A stretch of 64,000 nt of DNA from Abelmoschus esculentus. Its lineage: Eukaryota; Streptophyta; Magnoliopsida; Malvales; Malvaceae. The number at the start of each line of letters is the position of its first letter. Position 1 is the stretch's first letter. The stretch is taken from positions 20,443,501-20,507,500 of the forward strand of contig JAUCBN010000014.1 in the NCBI GenBank assembly GCA_035048815.1, in the 5' to 3' direction. Both the position numbers and the translations under genes were made by a program. Below are positions 1 through 10,435 of the stretch, in pieces. The notes below the pieces were generated by a model. That model was given only the letters and a program-made list of their open reading frames with translations. It searched no databases and was not told the origin of the DNA.

Positions 1-2284
1 TTTCGTAGTATCATACATCTTCATGCCTATATCTAGATATTTGTTTAATACGGGTTTTAGACATTGATATTTCTAGTAAAATGAAGAATTGAAGCAACAT
101 AGTGAAGGAGACAGTTTTATGGTTTTAAAATGTCATGGGGTGAACTACATACTGACATATGGAATGGCTCCATTTTGTTTCAGGTTAATGCTTGTTCGAG
201 GCTCGATCTAATCTCGGGCGTTCTGGGATGGTCTGTTGGTTGCAGCTGGCCGAGTTCAATAGAAAACAACCAACTCGTTGATTGCTAATCCGATAATCGA
301 ATCGATAAATCCAACTGTCGACCCAGCTGTCGTGAGCTCGATACGAAGTTTTGTTGGTAGGGGTGTATTTACAGTAAATTTTGGTTTGCTGTCCATTATC
401 ATCATCTGTTTGATAAAACGCTCTTGAAACCAAATAAACCAGTTAGGCAAGAAACTGGGCCAGGATCAGATTCAGGGCAGTGTATATAAAAGGAAATGGT
501 TTACACACTTGTAAAGATACTTAGGATAAACAGTTTTACATGGTTTAAAAATGGGTGAAATCTTCGATTAGAGCCCTTGAAGTTAAACTGAGCAAAATTT
601 GACGAAAAAAACTGAATTTTTCGATCGACTTGAATCATAATTTCATAAACACGAAATTATAGTGGATTGAATTTTAAGTTCAAATCGAGTCTAATACATT
701 AAGGAAAATTATTCAATATATTGGTGGTGAAAAAAATGCAAAGCGATTAAATTTAGGTATTAGAGATTCAATTTAGGGTTTAAAGTTTAAGGTTGATAAT
801 TTAAGGTTTAAGTATTTAAAATTTAAAATTTAAAATAATATAATTAGGTATTTAAATTATTATCTTATATCATAATCATAAATTTTAACATTGTACTTTA
901 AATCCAAACTCTTAAAATAGTTCTTTAACCCATAAATTTGAAGTATGTAATTAGGACATGTTTTGAAACTTTATCTTTCATATGTCGGAATGAAAAAAGG
1001 AACATAAAATTATATTTTAATCCCGTGCCGACCTTCACTTCCATTAAGCACTCTTTCTTAAAACAAAAGTTTGACCATACAAATGGATATATTATATTTA
1101 TATATTTTTATTATACCATTACATAATATTATATTCTTAATATATATTTAAAAGTCAATTTTTTACTTTAGTTATATATTTTATTGTTTACTTTATCTAA
1201 AATTTAATATGCAGTTATTCAAAAAAATAATATACATATATTTTTAATCCAAAACAAAATAAATAAATTTTTCGCATATAAAATTCATAAAACTAATAAC
1301 AAACTATTTTAAACTAAATTATACAAATTGAAAATCGTTTATAATTACATCTATAATGGATTATCGATCATGTACAATTTAAGTGATCATATAAAATTTT
1401 AGTTGAAATTTAAATTGATTTATCTGATTGAGACACAAAATCATCCCGAACATAATAACTCAAACTTGATATGAATCTCAAAATAAATTAAACCGATTCG
1501 AAATTAAATTGAATTTTAGTTGAATAAAAAAATAGACCTAAAGTGATATTAAACCGAACTCAATGATTTCGATCTGAAAACAACTCAAAATAAATAAAAT
1601 ATATTAAAGTAAAGAAAGAAAAGAAGTGAAATATAGCAAAACTCATCAAAAAACCAAATATATAGGTTATATAAAGTCATATATGAATATAGGAATTTGA
1701 CTAAAATCGATCAATCACTCTTTAACCTAATAAGCAACTGACATGAAATTAATCAAATTGAAAGTCAATCAACCGAAAATCAACTGAATCAACTCAATAC
1801 CTGACCTAAAATCACTATAAACCCGAACTTAAAGATCTGAACCAATCCTCAAATAAATTTAAATCTAATACAATTAGATCCAAAATAAATTAACCCAACC
1901 CTAACCAAATATTTTCTTTATCACTTCTAAATTCTAATAATAGGTCAATCATGCAGTTAAATATAAACGTAATGACCCACGAACGAGGCATTAATTAGGT
2001 GACTAATGATGAAGTCAATCACCAATCGCCCACCACTTCAGACTTAAACACGTCGGCTGTAAGACAAAAGACAAAACACATGAAACTAAACTCAAAACTC
2101 CACAGTAGAAATGCCCCCACCTTGTCTTTGCCGTCGTGGACAGATTAACTTAAATTTTATAAATTCAATTTCAATAGAAAATAATTTAAATAATATTTAA
2201 ATTATAAAATAAAATTTAATTTAATTTAATCTGATCAAATGTTTACCAATAATCTTGTAAAAATTCAAGAAAGTTTACCTAATT
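1..2284. other. AT-rich intergenic DNA, with one possible terminal exon near the left edge
   Basis: Mostly low-complexity AT-rich DNA with no long reading frame. A plus-strand segment at 184-288 follows a tttcag acceptor and reads 34 codons to a TAA (...GVLGWSVGC...IENNQLVDC), so it could be the last exon of a gene that begins left of the window. I do not recognise the peptide, and the call rests only on one acceptor and an open frame. The stretch from about 700 to 870 is rich in aatttaaggtttaa-like simple motifs. Confidence 0.3.
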
Positions 2285-2468
2285 TGTCTTCTCTGTCCTG
2301 TCTGTCCCGCACCCTCTCCCTACTTAACCCCCCCACCGTCGCCATTTCTCTTTCCCACACTCAAAAATTTCCCTAAACCCTTCTCTTTTCAGTTCCTTCA
2401 AATTTCCCTTTCTTATCATTGCCAGTAAGTTTGCCATAATCCAAACAGTTCCTTCCCTTTCAAAGAGA
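2285..2468 (+). promoter_or_regulatory. Pyrimidine-rich leader of the ERF gene
   Basis: The 180 bases before the ERF start codon change abruptly from AT-rich to C/T-rich (runs of ccct, cttcctt, ttccctt), as expected for a plant 5' untranslated region. No clear TATA box was seen at the usual distance. The transcription start is therefore not placed. Confidence 0.4.
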
Positions 2469-3365
2469 ATGTGTGGGGGTGCTATCATCGCTGAATTCAT
2501 CAACCGGAAAGGCGGTCACCGCGCCGCTGCTTCCGACTTCTGGCCCAACTCTTTTGCTAAAACAAATGGCTTTAGCTCCGGCCAGAGTCAATCCTACAAT
2601 GATGACTCGGTCTCCCTCTTTAAAAGACCCCGACCCCAATCCTCCTCAGGTACTAGTTATTTCCTTTTCAGAAGGTTATTGCACTTTGGTTTCTGATCTT
2701 TGTTTTGAGCATTTTTACGAACAGGTGGTCCGCAAGTGGAGAAGAAAGTGAAACGGGAGAGGAAAAACCTGTACCGAGGCATACGGCAGCGTCCATGGGG
2801 CAAATGGGCGGCGGAGATTCGCGACCCTAGGAAAGGGGTTCGTGTTTGGCTCGGCACTTTCAACACCGCCGAGGAAGCAGCCCGCGCCTACGACAGAGAA
2901 GCTCGTAAAATCCGCGGCAAGAAAGCCAAAGTCAATTTCCCCAACGAAGACGACGTTTTCTCCACCCAATGTAACAACTCAAACACCGCCAGGAATCCCT
3001 CCCTAAGCAATAATCTCAGCAACAATGGATTCTATTGTGACTGGAACAAACTCGGCGGGTTCTCGACCGCCCCGATTGCCCTATCCGAAGAGGAAAATTC
3101 GGGTTCTAGCGATCAAAACATGATGAATGCATGCTACGACCACCCGGTAAAGGCTGAGCAAGAAGAAAACGAAGTGCAGAAACTATCGGAGGAACTAATG
3201 GCGTACGAGAATTACCTGAAATTCTATGAGATTCCGTATCTGGATGGAGAACCATCGACACAAAACGCCGTGGCTCCGCCGGAGAATATTTTCGGTGAAC
3301 TTTGGAACTTTCTTGATGATGATAAAAACGGCGTCGGTTTTCCTCCGGTGTCGCTGACAATGTGA
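2469..3365 (+). CDS. Group VII ethylene response factor (AP2/ERF) with Cys2 N-degron
   Basis: Two exons, 2469-2649 and 2725-3365, joined across a 75-bp GT-AG intron, encode 273 aa. The protein opens with MCGGAII, the conserved N-terminus of ERF-VII factors: after Met removal Cys2 is oxidised by plant cysteine oxidases and sends the protein to the N-degron pathway, so it is stable only under low oxygen. One AP2 domain lies at about residues 77-135, with the YRGIRQRPWGKWAAEIRDP strand region and the WLGTF and AYD motifs. A basic stretch precedes it (KKVKRERK, about 67-74), a likely nuclear signal. The C-terminus is acidic. By family knowledge it activates hypoxia-response genes in the nucleus. 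The intron position and length fit RAP2.3/HRE-type members, but I cannot say which subtype. Intact. Confidence 0.93.
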
Positions 3366-5128
3366 CGGTGACGGGTCTGGTTTTACTCTTTTCTTTAATC
3401 GTTTCGGTTTTTTCTGTTTTGTTTTATTTAGTGTTGTGAATTTCTTTTTAATTGTTAAATATGTTTGATTGTGTTTGAATTTGTTTAATTAACTACTTTT
3501 AAAAATATGATTAATATATTTGTTTAATTAAATCATTATATTTTATGTCATGTTTTTGTAAATTATATTAGTAATTTATCGATTAATTAGACATATATAT
3601 TACAAAATATTAAAATTCAATTATAATAAATACCAAAGATGTGTACAAAAATATAAAAAAATAATAAAATTATTTCTTTATTTAAAAGGCTTAAATATAT
3701 ATTTAATATCTGAATTAAGTAAATTCTCTTAGGTTGATACTTAAAGAAATTATTCCAAAATTAATATATAAATTAGGTATATTCTTTCAAAACAACACTT
3801 AAATAAATTTTAATTCTCAAATTGATATTTGAATTAAATACATTTTTTTAAATTTGTACTAAAATTTATATATTTTATTAGTTTGATCATATTTTAAAAT
3901 TAGTCAATAAATTTAACTATTTATATTTAAAAATTTTATCATTCTTTATTATTTTCCAAGATTATTTATTTTTTTCTTAGAAATATTATATTACTTTTCT
4001 GATATAATAAAAAATTAACAAAAAATTATTCTTTAATAGTAATATATAATTATCTAATTATTTTTTGATTTTATAAATTCGTTTGATTTCATAATATTAT
4101 GACTTTATTATTAAATTTATGTAATTAAACCAAAAATACAAGAATAGTTGTACACTTAAATTTTATAATTCAATCATGATTAATTTTTTTAAAAATTTAA
4201 TTATTAAATAGATTAATCTTTATTTAATAAAATATAAAAAAAATCTCAGGATTTTGAATTCTTCTTAATCTCTTGAACCTAAATATTTATGGAAAGACTT
4301 TTACTTTAGCATGAGGTGGGTCCCAAAGGGGTTGAGTTGGGCCAATATGTTGGTAAAGGAAAAAGGGTTATCCTCAATTAATCTAATTTGTGTAAGTAAA
4401 AAATATACTATAAATAATTTAAGTTTGGGGGAAGCTGCGGCGCCGCCGGTGGTTTTGCGGTTGCTGTTTTCGTCGTACAATCTTTGTCTTGTCTGAAGAA
4501 CCTTATGTCTTGTCCTAAAACCTTGTCATGGCACTGACACGTCACCTCCTATTTTTGTTTTGACAATTATACCCTTGCTTCTTAGGTGGAAGTGGCGCCC
4601 ATAGATTTCGTGATTTGATGAATCAAATCAAACTCTTTCTCCAGTTCCTCCATCGTAATTTAAATATTTTTGCGACTTTATTTTTTTATTTTCAACTTGT
4701 ACTTAAATAATTTAGATATTTAACATTGTTCGTGAGATTATTCATGGAAATTTATTAAATAATATTTCTTTGAATAAATATATCAATAAGACATTGAAAG
4801 AGTTATAAGTCAGATTTCGAGCATTTAAATTTAAGTCATATATTGTCTGTTCGAATTTATATTTAGCTCAAATTAGCATGCGTAAAATATAGAGAGAGTT
4901 GACGTGGTATAAACTAGATTTAATATATACTTTACAAAAACTTATCGAGTGATTGTAATAAAATCATCTATTCAGAAGACTATCGATTGTCAAATTATTC
5001 AGTTAATTATCTCGTCATATTATGAGATAATAAACCTCTAATGTCGAATTTTTCTATTCGAATCGAAAAACTAATTTGAAAATAATAGATGGTTGTGCTT
5101 GAAAATGATGGTGAAGAACAATTGTGAC
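3366..5128. other. Intergenic AT-rich DNA with one GC-richer patch
   Basis: The ERF 3' flank runs into strongly AT-rich DNA. A distinctly less AT-rich patch at about 4300-4650 (gcggcgccgccgg, gacacgtcacc) carries a 61-codon open frame that shows no family motif. It may be a promoter or exon relic, and I do not call a gene there. Confidence 0.4.
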
Positions 5129-6164
5129 CTTCAAGGAGCAGCCTTCTTTGTGGGCCGTCTTGGCAACTTTTGCAGCATTGTCATAACCAATTTTCTGAAA
5201 TAAAAAAAAAAAAAAAATCAACAATTAATCAGACAATTGATTCAAAGTGCAGACATTCATGATTCAGGCAGTGAAACAAAGATGAAATCTTACAGGGTTC
5301 AAGGATGTCACAAGCATCAGAGACTGCAAATTGTCACAAGCAACAACACATGATAAGTTGAATATCCGATTCGAATATGCTAAATATTCGAATCAAAATA
5401 TTATCATTCCCTAATCAAAGTTTAGCATGAAGAGATTACAGACCTCAGGCAGTAATTTTGGGATTCTTTCTTTATTAACTTGAATTCCCTTCACACAGTT
5501 CTTCTCAAAGGAAGCAGTCGCATCGCCCAGCAACCGTATCGACTAATACCGGAGAAGAAAAATAAGAAAAAAAACACTCGAATTTCAGACACTTCTTTCA
5601 CAGTCGTGTCCTAATTTCAGATAAGTATCCGACATAGAACACGTGTCGGATACATGAAAACACGAAAAAGAAGAGATTACATACATGTAAGAGTGCATTA
5701 GCCATCAATGGCTTGAACACATTAAGTTCAAAATGTCCATTTGATCCGCCCACTGTGATAGCCACATGATTTCCCATAACCTGAAAACATGTTTCCAATT
5801 CACAGTTTAACTGTGTCAGTAAAGAAGAAAAATTACCTGGGCACAGACCATAGTAAGAGCCTCACACTGTGTAGGATTCCCCTTTCCCTGAAAAAAATTA
5901 AAATTTATTCGTACCGTATTCGTATTATATATAGATAAGATGAGAATTTTACAGGCATAATACTGCTGCCAGGTTCATTTTCCGGAAGAATAAGCTCACC
6001 AAGCCCACATCGAGGACCACTGGATAAGGAAACATGTTGAAACCATCAGAATAATATGTATGCATGCATGCATGTATGTATGTATGTGTCAAACCTTCCC
6101 ATCTGACCATTAGATAATATAATGTCAGAACTCCACTAGCTTCAACAAAGGCATCATGTGCAGC
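5129..6164 (-). pseudogene. Fumarase (fumarate hydratase, class II) internal gene fragment
   Basis: Seven consecutive fumarase exons can be read on the minus strand: about 6091-6164 (AAHDAFVEASG), 5953-6019 (SGPRCGLGEL...PGSSIMP), 5837-5887 (GKGNPTQCEALTMVCAQ), 5685-5780 (VMGNHVAITVGGSNGHFELN), 5444-5542 (DATASFEKNC), 5294-5323 (SLMLVTSLNP) and 5129-5194 (KIGYDNAAK...EGCSLK). The SSIMPGK region is the class II signature loop; here the residue after GK is Gly where the family has Val. Introns are kept and splice sites are still GT-AG, so this is a genomic fragment, not a retrocopy. All exons for the N-terminal part (roughly the first 60% of the enzyme) and the final C-terminal exon are absent, and the first retained exon is frameshifted after ASGVL. 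The functional enzyme is the mitochondrial or cytosolic TCA-cycle hydratase; this copy cannot encode it. Confidence 0.85.
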
Positions 6165-6735
6165 CTGGTTATTATAAAGAAATAAATATTATTCGAATTC
6201 GAAAGTGAACATTAAATACGAGAATGCGTCTGATACTAATATTCATGTTTGTAAATGTGTTGGATAAGAAAATCAACCAAAGCTTCGAACAATAAATGTG
6301 CACAATGGGAACAAGATCGATGGTGTGTTTTGCAAGCAGGCTTGGATAGAGCTGATTGCTTGGGACGATGAACGTCAAACGGTGACTGTTGATGGTAGTG
6401 TATATCAAGATTACAATAAGGTATGTATTTATGTGTAAAAGTACTCAAATCGCAATCGATGCTCGTATAATCTGTCATATTGTACATAAGTTGTCCAGTT
6501 ATCTTATAATCATACCCGAAGCATACATAATCTACTTGGAAGCAACATAAAATTCATGTCACTGTTTTATTTCTTTAGAGCTATGTTACTCATATTCGAG
6601 TGTGAATGTTCGGATATTGGTATGTATCTGACACGAGTATGTTAAAAAATTCCAAGTTTTTGTGGATGTTCACTTTATATGGGATTTGAACAGATTTAAT
6701 GGACTAATATACAGGGGCATAAGGATGCACGGCAA
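6165..6735. other. Intergenic DNA upstream of the fumarase fragment
   Basis: Here one would expect the missing upstream fumarase exons, and none is found. A tetranucleotide run of atgc/atgt units lies just inside the fragment, in its first intron (about 6056-6087). Several open frames occur but none has a family motif. Confidence 0.35.
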
Positions 6736-6739
6736 TTCG

Positions 6740-7265
6740 CCTGAAGATAAAATCAGTAGGGTCACCGTTACCGGACATCGACGAAGACCGTATATTGGAT
6801 GCATTCGACTTGCCGGAAGCAAAAACGTTCATGGCACCTTGATGTCAAACTGCGGAAGAAGTGGCTGGGAAGGAAGCTCCGTCCTCAGCCGTGAATTTTA
6901 TATATTTACCAGATTAGGCTCAGAGTTATACAAAGAATCGAATATTAATAGTCATTTTCTAATAAATTTATACTCTATTTAATTCTAATTAATTATTCTA
7001 TAAATTGAATATTAATACTATAAAAATAACATAATAATGTGCATTAAATTAAACTTTTCTCTGTTATATAAATGAATAAAATCTTTGAAATTCATCTGCA
7101 GCCGAAACGTAGCATTCCACCAACCAAGAGACGATCTACCGTATCCCACATATGAATCTTTGAAGCTTTTAGAAAAGCAAATAAGAATCGAAGAGAAAGA
7201 CAAGGCAGTAGAGAAAAACTCCAAGTGGGCCATTGAGATGTTACCAATATTTATTGGAGTCTGAT
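6740..7265 (+). pseudogene. Unidentified degenerate coding remnant
   Basis: Two plus-strand stretches look protein-like by codon use but are interrupted. The first, about 6774-6836, reads DIDEDRILDAF then DLPEAKTFMAP and meets a TGA, after which an in-frame piece (CQTAEEVAGKEAPSSAVNF) resumes. The second, about 7105-7262, reads RNVAFHQPRDDLPYP, then YESLKLLEKQIRIEEKDKAV, and ends at a stop. A long AT-rich gap separates them. I do not recognise the family. Charged residues dominate the second piece and it could be helical. It may belong to the same fragmented locus as the fumarase piece next to it, but that is inference. Confidence 0.3.
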
Positions 7266-9446
7266 ATTTTATAATTTTATACACTCCTCCCAACACGAGA
7301 CTTGTACTCTTTGAATCGTCTGTGTATATCCGTGTGTTGTTGACGTGGCAAATGCATTGGACAGTAGCATCCCTGCGTCGTCTGTTGGTAGACACTCCGC
7401 GTGATGTGTTAGCGAACCCAAGTCTGAAACGTGTCTTTGTCCGACCACCTGGTGAAGTACAAGGGTTGATTTATTTCCTCGTCCTCTATGTCCCAGGTGC
7501 TAAGATCAATCCTAAAGTGTCCGACTAGATTTTGTCATCAACCAGTCTCACAAGGACACATCCCCCACACGACAACAACAACAACAAAAAAAAACAATCT
7601 TTTTTGTACAATGGGATTTGTGCATATAGGATTCGAAACCAGTACAAATATCTTCCGACACAAAAAAAATCGAACTAAAATTAAATATCAAGAGATCAGA
7701 TATATTCTGAGTTAGGAATAAGTAAAATTAAATTTGATTTAAATAAAAATAAATTTTCTTAATTCAATTTGAGATAAAAAAATATTCGTTTCAGTTCAGC
7801 TCAAAATTACATAACCTTTATTTAACTCGAAAAAAAATAAAATTTGAATTATAAAATAAAAATTTGAATAACTCAAATAACTTAAAATTTTTAGTAATTA
7901 ATGAATTGATTTTTAAATTTTAGTAGTCTCTTTTAATTTTTTATATATATACTAATATAAAATGACGAAAAAATATGTCACATATGAAAAATATGATAAT
8001 ATATATACACATCTTATATGATTAAAAAAGTCATTTAAATTAAAATCAACCTATATTATAATATAATAAATAATTATAATTAAATCCATATAAAAACTCA
8101 AAAACTCGATTCAACTGTAATTCAACTCGAATTTTATAAACTCATCTTAAATAAAAAAAAAACTTTAAATAAAATCTAACTTATAATAACTTTGCAGATT
8201 GATGAAACCCTTTTTTATTCCAAAGGTCTAGCCTTGGAAAAGAGTGGTGGAGGGGAAGACTTACTGCATTGATGCTACCGTGGCCTAACCTATGGTCACA
8301 CAGCTACCTTTAACTTTATATTTCATATTCACCTAAAATGCATAAATAAATTAAGCTAACATTATAAAGAATACAAGTTAATAGTTGGACCATCATATTT
8401 ATTAATGTTATTACATTATATCAAAAGAGAGAACGTAAATATATATCGAAAAATAAAATATGAAAGAATTGCGACTTAGTATGATTTATGGGTTATTCTA
8501 TTATATTCTAATCTTTACTCAAGATATTTATTTATAGAGTTAAATATTTGATTATAAAGAAATTTTAATCAAATTGATTTTTTTATTTTAAAACAAACTA
8601 TAGTTATAAAATTAAGTATAGACGTATAAACAATGATTCTAAAATATATATCATACCACAAACTTTATAGTTTTTTTATGTTATAATCCTATTTATGTTA
8701 TTATATTTCTAAAAATTATTAATTTATATATTTATAATTTCACATATATTTTATTTGTTGTGTTTTGTTTAAAGTTTGAATTCTAATATTATGAACGAAA
8801 TGAATTAAATTAAAAAAATGCTTTTATAATATACATTTACGATATTTATTTTAAATTAATCGATTAATAAATTAAATACGACTGATAATTATATGCAAAA
8901 CTCACAATTTAAGCCATACAACAATCTGACCTTTCCTCGAATTCGTGCTGCTGAAAAGGGTAATAAAATGACAAATAACCAATTGAGTTAGATGAATGGA
9001 CTTATCATATCATGTCGAAATGGTGGAATCATTATGAACCAAAAGAAGGAAGCTGCAGGCACAAATTTGGCATATAAAACAGGGACATATAAGCTTTAAT
9101 TAACATCTGGCTTGTATTGTTTATAGATTAATTACGAGGTTTAGATGAGATGGTAACATTTTTTTATTTTAATTAGTAATAGAAGTTTGATATTTTATCA
9201 TAAATGTATAATAATCTTAAATTTTATGACCAACATAATACGTACGTTTTGAATACGATAATGGAAGTGTATTGCTTCTTTTAAAACATAGTACGTTTTA
9301 AGTATTAATAAATGTTTGGTTTTTTCTTTTCTTTTTTGCTGATCGAGTTTTGATGAAATTTTTTTAATAAGGTCTAATTTTTTATCATAGATATAGAATA
9401 ATTTTAAATTACTCCTATCGAATCCAATATCTCACTTAAATTTAGT
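7266..9446. other. Intergenic AT-rich DNA containing a dispersed repeat copy
   Basis: No gene seen. The part from about 7720 to 8170 belongs to the AT-rich dispersed repeat described separately. A less AT-rich patch at 8200-8330 has no open frame of note. Confidence 0.4.
7720..8170 (+). repeat. AT-rich dispersed repeat, copy A
   Basis: Shares an ordered series of words with copies at about 39000-39440 and 50735-51178: an opening with (a)ttcgaattgactcaaa or attcaattt-like text, then gaattataaaataaaa, then a taattaat-ga-t-ga-ttttaa block, then a tatata and cat-tata block, and finally ttcaactcgaa. Identity is moderate by eye. Inner order and length (about 440 bp) agree, which points to one repeat family, probably a non-autonomous transposon. 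Confidence 0.45.
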
Positions 9447-9454
9447 TATAAATA
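9447..9454 (+). promoter_or_regulatory. TATA box of the C2H2 zinc-finger gene
   Basis: TATAAATA stands 65 bp upstream of the start codon at 9519, the usual spacing for a short plant leader. Confidence 0.6.
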
Positions 9455-9518
9455 TGGAAGCATTTACATCAACTTATCCCACACATAATCAATCTAGCAT
9501 TTCTCTTCCAATCTTACA

Positions 9519-10052
9519 ATGACCGAGAGCTCAATCTCCAGCAATTTGTCATCTTCTTCCGGTAAGCAATCGGACCCTAAACCTTCTTCGTCGCTAAAGC
9601 TATTCGGCTTCTCCCTAACCGAGCAAGACGAGGTTTCCGAGAAAACCGAAGGTTTCGGGGAAATCAGAAAATTCGAGTGTCCGTTCTGTCGCCGGGTATT
9701 CGCAAATTCGCAAGCACTTGGTGGGCATCAAAATGCTCACAAGAGAGAGCGTCAAAGAGCAAGACGATCACAGTTTCACGCCCACCACCATCACCGCTAC
9801 TTAATTGCTACGCCGACCGTTTTAAGTGTCCATGCTGCACCGTCGGTGCAGCCGTCACTCCCTAGAGGGTACTACACTACCAACCCCTCCGGTAAACTTG
9901 TGGTGCAACGGCCACTGTTAGTTCGTTCAACTGCTTGTGATCAGTGTCCACCTCGGGTTTACATGGCGCAGCCATTGCATTTGGCTGCGTCAGCTCCCGA
10001 GACAGACATAAGCGTTGATCTTCATCTTAAACTATCTCCTTCAGGTTGTTAG
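9519..10052 (+). CDS. C1-1i type C2H2 zinc-finger transcription regulator (GIS/ZFP5/ZFP6-like)
   Basis: Intronless, 177 aa. A single finger at about residues 52-74 has the plant-specific QALGGH motif: FECPFCRRVF, then ANSQALGGHQNAHK, with Cys54, Cys57, His70 and His74 as zinc ligands. The N-terminal LKLFGFSL motif and the position of the finger are typical of the GIS/ZFP5/ZFP6/ZFP8 group, which links gibberellin and cytokinin signals to trichome and root-hair initiation. The C-terminus ends DLHLKLSPSGC, an LxLxL EAR-type repression motif (about 168-172) that recruits TOPLESS co-repressors. Acts in the nucleus. The gene is intact and the start is supported by a TATA box and the family N-terminus. 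The exact orthologue is not determined. Confidence 0.9.
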   Translation: MTESSISSNLSSSSGKQSDPKPSSSLKLFGFSLTEQDEVSEKTEGFGEIRKFECPFCRRVFANSQALGGHQNAHKRERQRARRSQFHAHHHHRYLIATPTVLSVHAAPSVQPSLPRGYYTTNPSGKLVVQRPLLVRSTACDQCPPRVYMAQPLHLAASAPETDISVDLHLKLSPSGC

Positions 10053-10435
10053 ATATGAAAGTAATAAGGATTTTAATTAACCTTTTTTGCTGCTTAAATG
10101 GTGTTTTATGTCAATGGGTTGAAGAATTTGGTGTTTCCCTAGGCAAATTCTTGTCGTCGAACATGATAGTAGCTGCTGCCATGCTGTCGTTGAAATTGTA
10201 AAATAAATAGGTTCTATAAGATTTGAGATTAAAACTGTTATTCTTCGAGTTATGTTTTATTTTAAAGGTGAATAATCTATTTGTAACAAAAAATCTAATT
10301 AATTAGATTATTATTTTTAAAAGAAAAATAGTATATTTATTATTAAATTTATAATTAATTTTATTGAACATAACTTATAATTGATTGAATTATGATATAT
10401 TTTACCTTTGATTTATTAAATCTATAAACATTGGA
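10053..10435. other. Short spacer between ZFP gene and kinase relic
   Basis: Contains the ZFP 3' flank and AT-rich DNA. No other feature seen. Confidence 0.4.

Noticed and set aside
4311..4496. 61-codon plus-strand frame in the GC-richer patch
   Set aside because: No motif, no splice context and a weak codon pattern; not supported as a gene.
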